From DATFCK01 sp963728975 (GTDB lineage Bacteria; Verrucomicrobiota; Verrucomicrobiia; Chthoniobacterales; UBA10450), in NCBI GenBank assembly GCA_963728975.1, contig CAVSMF010000005.1, positions 124,001 through 188,000 of the forward strand: DNA of 64,000 nt. The letters are read 5' to 3'. Within the stretch, counting starts at the first letter, position 1. Each line of letters starts with the position of its first letter. The notes beneath the pieces are model-generated. The model searched no databases. It had not been told where the DNA came from and saw only the letters and a program-made list of their open reading frames with translations. Shown here in pieces: positions 16,908-26,600 of this stretch. The translations under genes and the position numbers were made by a program.

Positions 16908-17004
16908 AGGGCTGTCAGCGTCTTCGGCGGAAAAAAAACCGCCTTCCTTGGAGGTCATGTCCCGAGCGACGTAATCCAGAATATCGCGCACGACGGCCGC
17001 GAAA

Positions 17005-17063
17005 GTAGAGCAAGCCTCTGGCTTGCTTTTGCCCTGAGTTCGCAACCGAGACGGTTGCGCTAC
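17005..17063. repeat. GTAG palindromic element inside the DUF255 gene (second insert)
   Basis: Plus strand: GTAG AGCAAGCC TCT GGCTTGCT, spacer, CGCAACCG AGA CGGTTGCG CTAC. Translated on the minus strand it gives VAQPSRLRTQGKSKPEACST, starting at codon 290 with GTA in frame. Confidence 0.85.
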
Positions 17064-17276
17064 ATCAGAGCCAGATGTGATTTGGTAGGCATCCAGATAG
17101 GCAACTGCCAGCTGGGCCTGATCGTAAAGCATCTTTTCGAAATGCGGCACATGCCAGAAACGATCGACCGAGTAACGATGGAAACCGCCGCCGAGATGGT
17201 CGCGCATTCCGCCCGCGGCCATTTTCCGGAGGGTAAGCAGAACGATTTCCAGAGCGCGCTCTGATTGTGGCGCAAC

Positions 17277-17324
17277 CGTCCCGGTTGCGCTTGGGGTAGA
17301 GGGCAAGCGGGCCGCATGCGCTAC
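17277..17324. repeat. GTGG/GTAG palindromic element inside the DUF255 gene (first insert)
   Basis: Plus strand: GTGG CGCAACCG TCC CGGTTGCG, then a degenerate second half ending CGCTAC. It is 48 bases (16 codons) and is read on the minus strand from codon 203 as VAHAARLPSTPSATGT. Confidence 0.75.
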
Positions 17325-18037
17325 TTTGCTGGCATAAAAGCGCAGCAGAAAATTCAACGCTACCGGCCGGGGAAACTTGGGAGCATTGCCAAAACCGCCT
17401 TCCTCCGGATCGAACGTGCCGGAAAACTGTTCGAACGCTTTCTCCAGAACGCCAGTCCCGACCTTTTCCGCGGAAGCCGCGCTTGCTTCCTGCGATTGGC
17501 GCAACGCTTCCACGATTCTCGCGCCTTGTTCGGCGATCTTTTCCCGATTCTGTTTCCAGGCCTCCGCGATCCGTTCCAGAACTCTGGCAAAACCCGGCTG
17601 GCCGTAGCGATCTTCCGGTGGAAAATAAGTTCCCCCGGCAAACGGCTCTAAATCGGGAGTCAGCCAGACGCTCATGGGCCATCCCCCATGGCCGGTGGTT
17701 GCCTGGACAAATGTCATGTAAACGCGATCGACATCGGGACGTTCTTCCCGATCGACTTTGATGTTCACAAACTCGCGGTTCATGATCGCGGCCACGGCTT
17801 CGCTCTCGAACGATTCGTGGGCCATGACATGACACCAGTGGCAAGTCGAATACCCGATAGAAAGAAAGATCGGTTTATTGTCGCGACGCGCCTGGGCGAA
17901 GGCTTCTTCTCCCCACGGATACCAATTCACTGGATTATGGGCGTGCTGGAGAAGATAGGGGGATTTTTCCCGCGGCCAGACGATTGGACACTTGGGAATG
18001 TAGCCGCGAGGGAGAGGAACGGCACGCGGTTTTGAAA

Positions 18038-18097
18038 GTGGGGCAAGTTTTCAACTTGCCCGGTTTATTTGGATCGCAAGTTGGAAACTTGCGCCAC
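18038..18097. repeat. GTGG paired palindromic element upstream of the DUF255 gene
   Basis: GTGG GGCAAGTT TTC AACTTGCC, spacer, GCAAGTT GGA AACTTGC GCCAC. It lies in the 228-base gap between the divergent DUF255 and TSUP genes. Nearly the same sequence is found at 45923-45980 and, with one different stem, inside argG at 51003-51059. Confidence 0.85.
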
Positions 18098-18158
18098 ATT
18101 TGACACCAGCCACGGCTCGATGACTACATGAAGACCGGCAAGAGGCCGATCGCGCCCC

Positions 18159-18896
18159 ATGGACAATTCACAGCTCGCTCTTCTTTTCGTGGCCGTCGGC
18201 GTTATCGCTTTCCTTTACTCCTCGGTCGGCCATGCCGGAGCGTCCGGTTACATCGCAGTGATGGCACTTTTCGGACTTGCTTCGACCGTGATTCGGCCAA
18301 CGGCTCTCATGCTCAACATTCTGGTGGCATCGATCGGATCGTTTCAGTTCTGGCGGGCCGGTTATTTCTCATGGAAGCTTTTCTGGCCTTTCGCCATAAC
18401 GTCGGTCCCAGCCGCGTATTTGGGAGGGTACTTGCAGTTGCCGGGGGCGATCTTGAAGACGCTTATCGGACTGGTCCTCCTTTTCTCGGCCTTTCGTCTA
18501 ATTTTTCGGAAACACGACCCGCCGGAAACGAAGCCGCCCGGGCCGCCGACCGCAGTTGGGGTTGGGGCCGGGCTCGGGTTTTTGTCGGGTCTAACCGGGA
18601 CGGGCGGAGGGATTTTTCTGACCCCGCTCTTGCTGTTTCTGAAATGGGCCCACATTCGCCAGGCAGCGGCGGTATCGGCTCTGTTTATTCTGGTCAATTC
18701 GATTTCAGGATTGGTTGGATATCTCACGGCAAGACATGAAATTCCCCATCTGGGGTTCGTGCTCGCTCCGTCGGTAGCGGTCAGCGGTTTTCTCGGCTCC
18801 TATTTCGGCAGCCGGCGTTTTCCGGTTCGCGTTATTTCGCTGCTTCTGGCAGCGGTGCTGACGATCGCCGGGTTCAAGCTGATTTTTACCAGGTAG
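18159..18896 (+). CDS. TSUP family permease (TauE/SafE-like)
   Basis: A 245-residue integral membrane protein of the sulfite exporter/TSUP family. Two repeats, each with about four helices, are visible: the first starts with VIAFLYSSVGHAGASGYIAV and the second with AGLGFLSGLTGTGGGIFLTP, which carry the conserved Gly-rich GHAGAS / GTGGGI motifs. Members export sulfoacetate, sulfite or other small organic anions; the substrate here is unknown. The gene stands alone, divergent from the DUF255 gene, and is followed by a minisatellite. Confidence 0.87.
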   Translation: MDNSQLALLFVAVGVIAFLYSSVGHAGASGYIAVMALFGLASTVIRPTALMLNILVASIGSFQFWRAGYFSWKLFWPFAITSVPAAYLGGYLQLPGAILKTLIGLVLLFSAFRLIFRKHDPPETKPPGPPTAVGVGAGLGFLSGLTGTGGGIFLTPLLLFLKWAHIRQAAAVSALFILVNSISGLVGYLTARHEIPHLGFVLAPSVAVSGFLGSYFGSRRFPVRVISLLLAAVLTIAGFKLIFTR

Positions 18897-18942
18897 GCAG
18901 CCGATGGAGTGGTGGAGTGATGGAGTATTGATTGGCGACCCA

Positions 18943-19054
18943 CTTCAACGCTTCAACGCTTCAACGCTTCAACGCTCCAACGCTTCAACGCTCCAACGCT
19001 CCAACGCTTCAACGCTCCAACGCTTCAACGCTTCAACGCTTCAACGCTTCAACG
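18943..19054 (+). repeat. 8-bp minisatellite, 14 copies
   Basis: Fourteen uninterrupted copies of CTYCAACG (112 bases); ten read CTTCAACG and four read CTCCAACG. The array ends exactly where a GTAGCGGCG element begins. It lies 46 bases after the stop of the TSUP gene, outside any coding sequence. Confidence 0.95.
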
Positions 19055-19151
19055 GTAGCGGCGCCTTAGCCCCGCCCACATTTTCAACTGTTTGATCGCT
19101 TACGTCTGAAGCCGGGCGATGGGGATGGCGATTGCGGTCAATCACCGCTAC
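19055..19151. repeat. GTAG paired palindromic element overlapping the DUF309 stop
   Basis: Left end is GTAGC GGCGCCTTAGCCCCGCC. The right end on the minus strand is GTAGC GGTGATTG ACCG CAATCGCC. The minus-strand GTAG contributes the TAG stop of the DUF309 gene at 19148-19150. The right half matches the right half of the 31146-31236 element. Confidence 0.7.
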
Positions 19152-19624
19152 CTTCCGCGCAGGTTCAGCTTTGGCGCCGTCCCGGGCGACCAGGGATTCG
19201 ATTTATAGTCGGAGTCGGTTACTTTTTGGCGTTGCTCGCGAAGAAGCTCGATCAGCGCAGCTACATCAAGCCCATGATGGATGGGAGCATAGCGAACCAG
19301 GTTTTTCTCAGCCATCAGGAGGAGACGGGCGGCCGGTCGCAGCCGGGTGCTGTGCTTTGCATGCGCCGGGTGTTCGAAGTTTTTTCGAAAGTGAACAAAG
19401 GCCCCTGCGGCCTGAATCAGGCCCTTGAAAAAGTCGTTATCGTCGGAATCCGCCCTGAGCCAAATCTGTTCCAGCACGTCATGGGCTTCGTAGTAACGTT
19501 GATCGTTCCAGCATTGAAAATACGCGCGATAAAATGGGTCGCGGCTGATTCCGCCGCTAACCGAAGGGGTGTCTTCCCCAGCCAGTTTCGCCACCATCCG
19601 CGAAATCCTCTCGCCTTTATTCAT
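19148..19624 (-). CDS. DUF309 family protein
   Basis: A 158-residue soluble helical protein. The pattern YFQCWNDQRYYEAHDVLEQIW and FFKGLIQAAGAFVHFRKN is typical of DUF309, a metal-binding-like four-helix family of unknown function. The C-terminus beyond residue 135 (SDYKSNPWSPGTAPKLNLRGR) is poorly conserved-looking, and its TAG stop lies inside a GTAG palindromic element. It diverges from the CNNM gene at 19.7 kb. Confidence 0.82.
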   Translation of the reverse strand: MNKGERISRMVAKLAGEDTPSVSGGISRDPFYRAYFQCWNDQRYYEAHDVLEQIWLRADSDDNDFFKGLIQAAGAFVHFRKNFEHPAHAKHSTRLRPAARLLLMAEKNLVRYAPIHHGLDVAALIELLREQRQKVTDSDYKSNPWSPGTAPKLNLRGR

Positions 19625-19699
19625 GAAGAGCTCTAATGTGACGCCGGCTCAGATGATGGGCAAACCAGCAGTTTTTACGGAGGGCAAGCGGGCGCGTCA

Positions 19700-21010
19700 A
19701 TGCTTCCGCGGCAAGGAATGACGGTTGCCGCTTTCGTTGTCCTCCTGGTCGTCATCTCGATCCTGATATTCTTCTCCGCCTTGTTTTCCGGTCTGGAAAC
19801 GGCCTTGTTTTCCCTCAAACCGCATCAGGTCCGCCGTTTGGAGAAACAAAACGCGGGCATGACCAAATTTATCCAGGTGTTTCGTGATAATCCCCGGCGC
19901 GTTCTTAATCTTCTCTTGTTAGGCGATGGCTTGGTCAAGGTTCCGCTCATCATTCTCTGCCTGGTCCTGCTCTGGGATGCGCCATTCGGGTCGCACATTC
20001 CCCAGTGGCTGGCCGCGGGCGCGATCTTTGCCATTCTCGTCCTGGTTTGCGATCTGATTCCAAAACTTCTTGCCCTGTCGGCGCCCTACCGCCTTTCCGC
20101 GGTCGGCGCCCTGACATTAAAAATGTTGATGCCCCTGCTGGAGCGGGTCGGCGACGTCCTGGAAAGTATCAGCACAAAGCTGGTCGATTTTTTTATTCCC
20201 CTGAAGCTGCGCACACGCCCGAGATTGAGTGATGAAGAGCTTGGGACGCTTCTCGAGATTGGGGAGGAAGAAGGGGCGCTACAGGAAGCCGAAGCGGAAA
20301 TGATTCAGGAAATCATCAAGCTGGGCGACAAAACGGCCAAGGATTGCATGACTCCGCGGGTGGATACTTTCGCTCTTCCGGATGACTTGAGCAACGAAGA
20401 GGCGATCCGGCGCCTGAAGGAAAAACGTCACCGCCGCGTTCCGGTCTACGTGGACACCCCGGATCAAATTCTCGGAATAATCGATGTAAAGAAATATTTG
20501 CTCGATCCGTCGGAGCATTACACCGAGCAGCTGATCCTCCCTTCTTTTGTGTCCGAAACGATGCGGGCACTCGAGTTGCTCAAATTGTTTCTAACCCACG
20601 CCCAGGGCCTGGCCATCGTGGTCGACGAGTTTGGCGGAACGGAAGGCGTTATCACTCTCTCGGACATCGTCGAGGAAATTCTGAGCGACGCGGCACCCGG
20701 CGGCGAAGCTGATCTCTATATTGAGCCGCTCGAAAACGGAAAATTTCTGGTTAGTGGAAGCGCCCGTCTGGATGACCTGCGAGAACATCTGGGGTTCGAA
20801 CTCGAAGCCGAAGGCATCGACACCATCGGTGGTTTCGTTTTCAACCGGCTCGGCTATCTGCCGCCCTCCGGGACGCTTCTTGAAATTCCGCGCCTCTCGA
20901 TCACGGTGCGGCGGGCCGGACGAAAGAGAATCGAAGAAATATTGCTGGAGAAAACCGGCGCCGTTGCAATCACAGAAGAAAGCTTCGGAAATGGGAGTGG
21001 TGAAGCATGA
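19700..21010 (+). CDS. CNNM-CBS-CorC_HlyC transporter-associated protein
   Basis: A 436-residue protein of the HlyC/CorC (UPF0053, CNNM) family linked to magnesium or cobalt efflux. It has an N-terminal DUF21 membrane domain (three to four helices within about 8-145), a CBS pair (KDCMTPRVDTFAL ... RRVPVYVD and the HAQGLAIVVDEFGGTEGVITLSD stretch, read in pieces), and a C-terminal CorC_HlyC domain with RLDDLREHLG and DTIGGFVF. An in-frame ATG at 19718 next to GGA is an alternative start. Its end overlaps the next CNNM gene by four bases. Confidence 0.88.
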   Translation: MLPRQGMTVAAFVVLLVVISILIFFSALFSGLETALFSLKPHQVRRLEKQNAGMTKFIQVFRDNPRRVLNLLLLGDGLVKVPLIILCLVLLWDAPFGSHIPQWLAAGAIFAILVLVCDLIPKLLALSAPYRLSAVGALTLKMLMPLLERVGDVLESISTKLVDFFIPLKLRTRPRLSDEELGTLLEIGEEEGALQEAEAEMIQEIIKLGDKTAKDCMTPRVDTFALPDDLSNEEAIRRLKEKRHRRVPVYVDTPDQILGIIDVKKYLLDPSEHYTEQLILPSFVSETMRALELLKLFLTHAQGLAIVVDEFGGTEGVITLSDIVEEILSDAAPGGEADLYIEPLENGKFLVSGSARLDDLREHLGFELEAEGIDTIGGFVFNRLGYLPPSGTLLEIPRLSITVRRAGRKRIEEILLEKTGAVAITEESFGNGSGEA

Positions 21011-21999
21011 TGATCTGGTTCGTTATCGGTTGTTGCTGGATCGTTTCATTTTTCTTTAGCGGAATCGAAAGCGGCCTCCTTTCGATCGATCCGGTACGGC
21101 TGCGGCAAAACGTGAAACGCCGGGTGCCGGCCGCGCTTCGACTGAACCGGCTGATTAAGCATCCCGAGCGTCTTCTTGTAACCGTGCTTCTCGTCACCAA
21201 TGCCGCTGATATTCTGGGTCTGCTGTTGCTGACCCGGCAGCTGGTAAGATCGTGCGGCTACGCCGGATTTCTCTTTGCCTTCGTAATCGCCCTTCCGGTT
21301 TATCTATTCGTCCTGGGCGTTTTGCCGAAATCCCTTTTTCGCCGCTTTCCGTTTCGAGCCCTTGCCCGGCTGGCGGGAGTGCTTGAGTTTGTTTCCCTGT
21401 TGCTTTGGCCTCTCCTCGAGTTGGGAGGCAAAGTCGGCCGGTTGCTCTTACCGCGCCGGGCCGGAAAGGGACGACTCTTCGCCGCTCGCGAAGAACTCAA
21501 GCAGATTACAGTGGAAAGCGAACGCGAAGGCTCGATCAGCGCGATTGAGCGCGCCATGATCAACAATGTGGTCGATTTCAGCAGCGTCAGGGCCCGCGAC
21601 GTGATGGTGCCGGTATCGAAGATTGTATCGGTGCGTCCCGACACTTCAGTCCAGGAAGTGATCAAGCTCAGCGCCGTTGCCGGAGTTGATCGCTTGCCGG
21701 TCATCACCCGGAATGGCCAGGCCACCGGGCTAATCAATATTCTCGATATCCTTTTGGAAAAGAACGGGGAAAGGCCGTTGAACCATTACATGCGTCGGAT
21801 CGTCGTCACGGACGAACAAGAATCTTCCTATCGGATTATCCAACGGCTCAGAGCCGCCCGGCTTGGATTGGCGGCGGTGCTCGACCGCGACCGAAAGCTT
21901 TGCGGGGTGGTGACAATCGAAGACCTGATTCGCCGGCTGGTTTCGTCTTCCGAGGCGGCGCGGACGCAGGAGCGGGCCGGAGGAGTGTATTTAGAATAA
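21007..21999 (+). CDS. second CNNM-CBS family membrane protein
   Basis: A 330-residue paralogue of the preceding gene. A DUF21 membrane region (about 1-140) starts MIWFVIGCCWIVSFFFSGIE, and a CBS pair follows (VRARDVMVPVSKIVSV ... VDRLPVITRNGQATGLINI and GLAAVLDRDRKLCGVVTIED). It lacks the CorC_HlyC C-terminal domain of its neighbour. The ATG lies in the stop region of the upstream gene, indicating translational coupling and probably a hetero-oligomer; tandem CNNM pairs of this type are common. Confidence 0.86.
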   Translation: MMIWFVIGCCWIVSFFFSGIESGLLSIDPVRLRQNVKRRVPAALRLNRLIKHPERLLVTVLLVTNAADILGLLLLTRQLVRSCGYAGFLFAFVIALPVYLFVLGVLPKSLFRRFPFRALARLAGVLEFVSLLLWPLLELGGKVGRLLLPRRAGKGRLFAAREELKQITVESEREGSISAIERAMINNVVDFSSVRARDVMVPVSKIVSVRPDTSVQEVIKLSAVAGVDRLPVITRNGQATGLINILDILLEKNGERPLNHYMRRIVVTDEQESSYRIIQRLRAARLGLAAVLDRDRKLCGVVTIEDLIRRLVSSSEAARTQERAGGVYLE

Positions 22000-22047
22000 C
22001 ACCGGCTTTAGGTGGATCGGCCTCTCCCAGGGCGATGCCAAGGCAAA

Positions 22048-22293
22048 AGCTCCGAACGCGTGTGTGTTTAGCGGCAAGGCGCAGGATCAATCTCTGCCTG
22101 GGCAAACTCCACCTGGCAAAGCGGAAGAACTCTCGCGGCCTGAGGCCCCTCCCACATTTGCTTAGCAGCAAGAGGTGGTTTCAGAGTGGGAGGGGCCTTT
22201 GGCCGCGAGAGTTCCGGCTTCTTACCCCAACAGAGTGCCAACCCGCAGGTAGCATGTCCGACGCTAAACACGTACCCGAACGCTTTCGGAGCT
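22048..22293. repeat. large imperfect inverted repeat
   Basis: The best arms are 22128-22155 and 22186-22213: AACTCTCGCGGCC and GGCCCCTCCCAC on the left are answered by GTGGGAGGGGCC and GGCCGCGAGAGTT on the right, with TGA/TTT between the two blocks and a loop of about 30 bases. Weaker outer arms (AGCTCCGAACGC at 22048 and GCTTTCGGAGCT near 22293; TGTTTAGCGG and CGCTAAACA) extend the symmetry to about 246 bases. No gene is encoded. It could form a strong transcriptional terminator for the CNNM operon or be a mobile foldback element. Confidence 0.8.
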
Positions 22294-22404
22294 CATTATA
22301 GATTCCGAGAGGATTCAGAAGTCAACCAGCAGCGCTAATTGTGATCCCGAAGGCTTTCCGGATTGGGCTCTAACATCGCCCTCGGAGAGGCCGGTCCCAC
22401 CTAA

Positions 22405-22695
22405 GAGACTGTTGAAAAACTGGGGTGGGCCGCGTTGCTGTTCGATTTTGGCCTTGGCCAAGGCGCGAGCGGTCCGAGCGGGACTGCAGAGCCGATATCC
22501 GCGGCGATCTCGGCCGAGCGAGCAACGCCGGGGCAAGGCCAAAATCAACGCAACCCGCGGGGGCGCGAGGCAGAAGGGCGAACTGGCCGCGTCGCTCGCT
22601 CGTTACAGCCCCATGAAGGGGATGCGCCTCACTCGCTCCTTGCCATTCGCCCTTCTGCCTCTACGCGCGACCCGCCCCAGTTTTTCAACAGTCTC
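22405..22695. mobile_element. MITE-like element with 30-bp terminal inverted repeats
   Basis: Left end GAGACTGTTGAAAAACTGGG and right end (minus strand) GAGACTGTTGAAAAACTGGG are identical over 20 bases and agree at 28 of 30 overall. The element is 291 bp and is flanked by CTAA direct repeats (22401-22404 and 22696-22699), a probable target duplication. Inside are two further inverted repeats (GATTTTGGCCTTG / CAAGGCCAAAATC, and GAGGCAGAAGGGCGAA / TTCGCCCTTCTGCCTC). No transposase frame is present, so movement would need a transposase elsewhere. The parent family is not identified. Confidence 0.85.
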
Positions 22696-22784
22696 CTAAG
22701 CTGGCCAGCTTTCAAACTTGCGCCATGGAGTCTCAACCGGGATAAACGCACAAGTCTGGCGAACGCACGTTCTCCATCTAAATC

Positions 22785-23531
22785 TCACACCATCACAATG
22801 CCGCCGTCCACGCAAAGAACCTGGCCGGTAATGTAGCTGGCCTCGGCCGAGGCAAGAAACGCCACCGCATTGGCGATGTCGGCGGGCTCGCCCACATGCC
22901 CCAGTGGAATCCGACTGGCAATCGCTTTCTGAATTTCCTCCGACAACGCGTCAGTCATGTCAGTAACGATAAATCCCGGAGCGATGGCGTTAACGGTGAT
23001 GTTGCGGCTGGCCAATTCCTTGGCCAGCGATTTGGTGAACCCAATCAGACCGGCTTTACTCGCCGCGTAATTGGTTTGGCCGGCATTGCCGATCAAGCCG
23101 ATCACCGAACTGATATTGATAATGCGACCGTTCCGCTGTTTGATCATTGTGCGCTCCAAGGCCTGGGTAAAATTGAACGCACCGCGCAAATTCGTGTTGA
23201 TGACGAGGTCCCAATCCTCCACCCGCATTCGCATCGATAACCCGTCGCGGGTGACCCCGGCGTTGTTTACCAGAATATCGATCCTCTCGAAATCCTCCAG
23301 GATCTCAGCGCCGATGGTTTGCACTTCGCGGTGATTCGCGACATCCACCGAATACGGCATGGCCGAGTCGGAGCGCGTCGCGTTCAGTTCATTTGCAGTC
23401 CGGGTAGCGTTTTCAATGCTTCGGCTGACGCAGGCTATCCGCGCCCCTTCGCTGGCCAGCCGCGCCGCAATCGCTCGTCCAATCCCCCGTCCCGCGCCTG
23501 TTACCACAGCGACCTGGTTCTCGAATCTCAT
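22785..23531 (-). CDS. fabG: 3-oxoacyl-ACP reductase
   Basis: A 248-residue NADPH-dependent SDR that reduces 3-oxoacyl-ACP in fatty acid elongation. Cofactor motif GAGRGIGRAIAARL is at residues 12-25, NNAG is present, and the catalytic Ser-Tyr-Lys is in NISSVIGLIG and NYAASKAG. The sequence SKAGLIGFTKSLAKELASRN and the C-terminal ITGQVLCVDGGIVMV are typical of FabG. The usual neighbours fabD, acpP and fabF are absent, so it is isolated here. Length is normal. Confidence 0.92.
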   Translation of the reverse strand: MRFENQVAVVTGAGRGIGRAIAARLASEGARIACVSRSIENATRTANELNATRSDSAMPYSVDVANHREVQTIGAEILEDFERIDILVNNAGVTRDGLSMRMRVEDWDLVINTNLRGAFNFTQALERTMIKQRNGRIINISSVIGLIGNAGQTNYAASKAGLIGFTKSLAKELASRNITVNAIAPGFIVTDMTDALSEEIQKAIASRIPLGHVGEPADIANAVAFLASAEASYITGQVLCVDGGIVMV

Positions 23532-23617
23532 GGCAACATGAATCCACGCGATGACTTGGATTTGTGCAAGCTCGGAAGCTGATTAGGGGGGCGAAGTGGG
23601 ACAGTTTACGATCAGGC

Positions 23618-26600
23618 TTACGCCGGCTCCGTCGGACGTCGTTCCAGCGCATGGCGGACCGTTTCGAGAAGCTTTTCGATATTGTAAGGCTTGGCCAAGA
23701 AATTCTTAACCCCAAGTGATTCGAGCTCGACGATTCCCGATTGCTCATCCTGTCCAGTCGAAGCGATAATTGGAATATCCGGTCGCATTTCCTGAGAGCG
23801 CGGACCAATGCCACGCCACTCATATATGGCATCGCAATGTCTGTCAGCACACCGCTGATGGAGTCCTTCTGTTGGGCGAACAGGGCAAGCGCTTCGGGAC
23901 CGTCGCTGGCGGACAAAACCCGGTAATTGTACTTCTCGAAAATCATTTTGGTGATCTGAAGAATGTTAGGCTCATCATCGACAACCAGGATTTGTTCGCC
24001 GTCACCCTGAGTAGGGTCAGCGGAATTTTTCGATTTGTGAATTTCCGTGTCAGTGACAGTTGCAGGCAGGAATATTTTGAATGTCGTTCCTCTGCCGGCC
24101 TCGCTTTCAACGGACAGGAAGCCACGGTGGCTTTTGACGATTCCAAGCGCGGTGGAAAGGCCAAGACCCGTGCCCTTACCTTTTTCCTTGGTAGTAAAGA
24201 ATGGCTCGAAAATCTTGTCGACCACACTGCGTGGGATGCCCTGACCGTTATCGCTCACCCGGACCACGATGTGGGGACCGGCCGTTGCTCCCAGAGTCAT
24301 TGCCGCATAATTCTCATCTACCACGACATTCTCTGCTGCAAAAAGAAGGGTGCCGCCGGTGGGCATGGCATCACGGGCATTGACGGAAATATTGAGCAAG
24401 ACCTGGTGGAGTTGAGTTGGATCGCCTTCGATCGACCATAGATCATCCGGCTATTTACTTTCTATATCGATTGATTTCAGGAAAACCGCCGGGCGATGTC
24501 CACCATCTCGTCGATGAGATGATTCGACTTGATCAAAACGCGCTCACCTTCAACGCCCCGGGCGAAGGTGAGCACCTGTTTGACGATTGCGGCTCCGCGC
24601 TGAGCGCTTCCTTTAATCAGACCGATACTTGATTCCAGATCTTCAGCGGTGGGTTTACCGTGCAAAACTTCCGCGCATATCAGGATCGGCGTCAAAATGT
24701 TGTTGAGATCGTGCGCCACGCCGCTGGCCAGCGTGCCGATGCTTTCCAGTCGCTGGGCACGGAGCAATTGCGTCTCCAGTTTCTTCTGCTCGGTGATATC
24801 GGTATTGATAAGAAGGACCGAACGCGGCGTTCCTCGCGGATTGGACACGATTGAGGCTCGCCCATATACAATTATATCCTGGCGATCCTTGGTTACTTGC
24901 TTTAGTTCGCCGTGATATTCGCCAGTGGCCCGAAGGATTTCCAGCGCAGGCCGGCGATCGTGATCCTGTGCGAAGATCAATTCGCCGATCGGCCGGCCAA
25001 GCGCTTCGCTGGCGCTCCAGCCATAAAGGTGCTCCGCCCCCCTGTTCCAGAATGTGATCTTGCCAGTGGCAAAGTCCCGGATAATCACGGCATCGTGGGC
25101 GCGATTGATGATGTCGGTTTGTTCCCGGAGGCTTTCCTCAGCCTGCTTTTGTTCCGTCACATCAATGGCAACGCTCAGACGGGCATCTCGATTTTCAAAT
25201 GGGGTGGAGGCGGTGAAGAGCTCGACCAGAATCAATTCGCCGTTCTTTTTGCGGTGCCGCCAGATACCGCGGCCCCCTAGTTCCTCCCCGCTTTTCCTGG
25301 CCGCTTCGAGAAGTGCCGGGATATCTTCTTCGGGCGGATGTCGCAAAGCGTCATCGTTAAAAATTCTTCGCGCGTGTATCCGTAATGCGTCAGGGCCGCG
25401 TCGTTAATAGCCAAAAATGCCAGGCTCTCCGGGTCGTAAACCCACACTGGGCTGGGATGAGAATTGAACAGGAGCCGGTACTCCTGTTCCTGGCGTCGTA
25501 ACGCCTCCGCCGCTGCCTTGCGTTCCGTGATATCCCGGACGTTGCACTGGATCACCTTGTGACCGTTGACCCGATAGACGCTGCTGATGAAGTCGACATC
25601 GACTCCAACCCCGCTGGCCGTCTCCAAACGTTTATCTTCGTAACGGATGCATGCTGGTTGCTGCAGCTCCCTGAACTGGCTCTCGTTGGCAACGATGTTC
25701 CCGAAGAATCCGAGCTCCCAGACTCTTTTTCCCAAAAACGCTTCGCGAGACAAACCCAACAACTCGACAAAACAGGGATTGGCATCCAGGATTATCCCCG
25801 TTTCAGCGTCGAGGATCAAAACACCGTCTTTAGACGATTCGAATAGCCGGCGATACCGCACCTCCGAAGCGCGCAGCGCATTTTCCCCACGTTTGCGCTC
25901 GGTGATGTCCATATATGTTCCGATTACGCCGCTGATTTCCCCGTTGGAATTGCGCAGCGGTATTTTACTCGTAAGGAGCGTAATGGTGTTGCCGTCGGGG
26001 GTGGTCTGAGGCTCTTCGATGAGAAACTTGGAAACACCGCTCTCGATGACATGGCGGTCATCGCTGCGATACAATTCCGCCTGATCGCGCCATCCCATTT
26101 GGTAATCGTCTTTTCCCATGATCTCTTTCGGATCGGCAAATCCGGCGTCGCGCGCAAATGCGCTATTACAGCCCAGATATACGAGATTCTTGTCCTTCCA
26201 AAATACCCTTACCGGCATCGCGTTAATGATCCCCTCGAGAAGTTGCTGCGATACGCGCAACGCTTCTTCGGCGCGTTTGCGTTCGGTAATGTCCGAGCGG
26301 ATTGCTACGTACTGACGAGGGGTCCCGTCCGCTTTCAAAAGTGGAACAATCGTCGCGTCAACCCAGTAGAAGGAACCGTCCTTCGCTTCGTTCCTGATTT
26401 CACCCTTCCAGACTGCGCCGCGCTTGATCGTCGTCCAGAGACCCCGGATGAATTCCTTGGAGTGATAACCGGAGTTAACGATGCGATGATCCTGGCCGAG
26501 CAATTCTTCCCGTGAGTACTTGGAGATTGTGCAAAACTTGTCGTTGACGTAGGTAATTTTTCCCTTCTGATCGGTGATGGCAACGATCGCATGCTCATCG

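Larger units (their letters stand above)
15605..17930 (-). pseudogene. DUF255 / YyaL-type thioredoxin-domain protein, split by a one-base frameshift
   Basis: Two overlapping minus-strand frames (17930-16494 and 16684-15605) together make one protein of about 770 residues of the YyaL/SSP411 family. The N-half has the diagnostic thioredoxin-like motif SIGYSTCHWCHVMAHESFE with Cys30 and Cys33, plus VDREERPDVD. The C-half has HLDDKILASWNGLMISAYAR and the six-hairpin glycosidase-like fold. The frames meet at the AAAAG run near 16583-16593: one reads KQFGK, the other continues KSEDEIGSSL. The gene also contains three in-frame palindromic inserts at residues about 203-218, 290-309 and 342-378, which explain its being longer than my recollection of the family (about 680). 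It may be a sequencing error, in which case the gene is intact. Confidence 0.85.
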
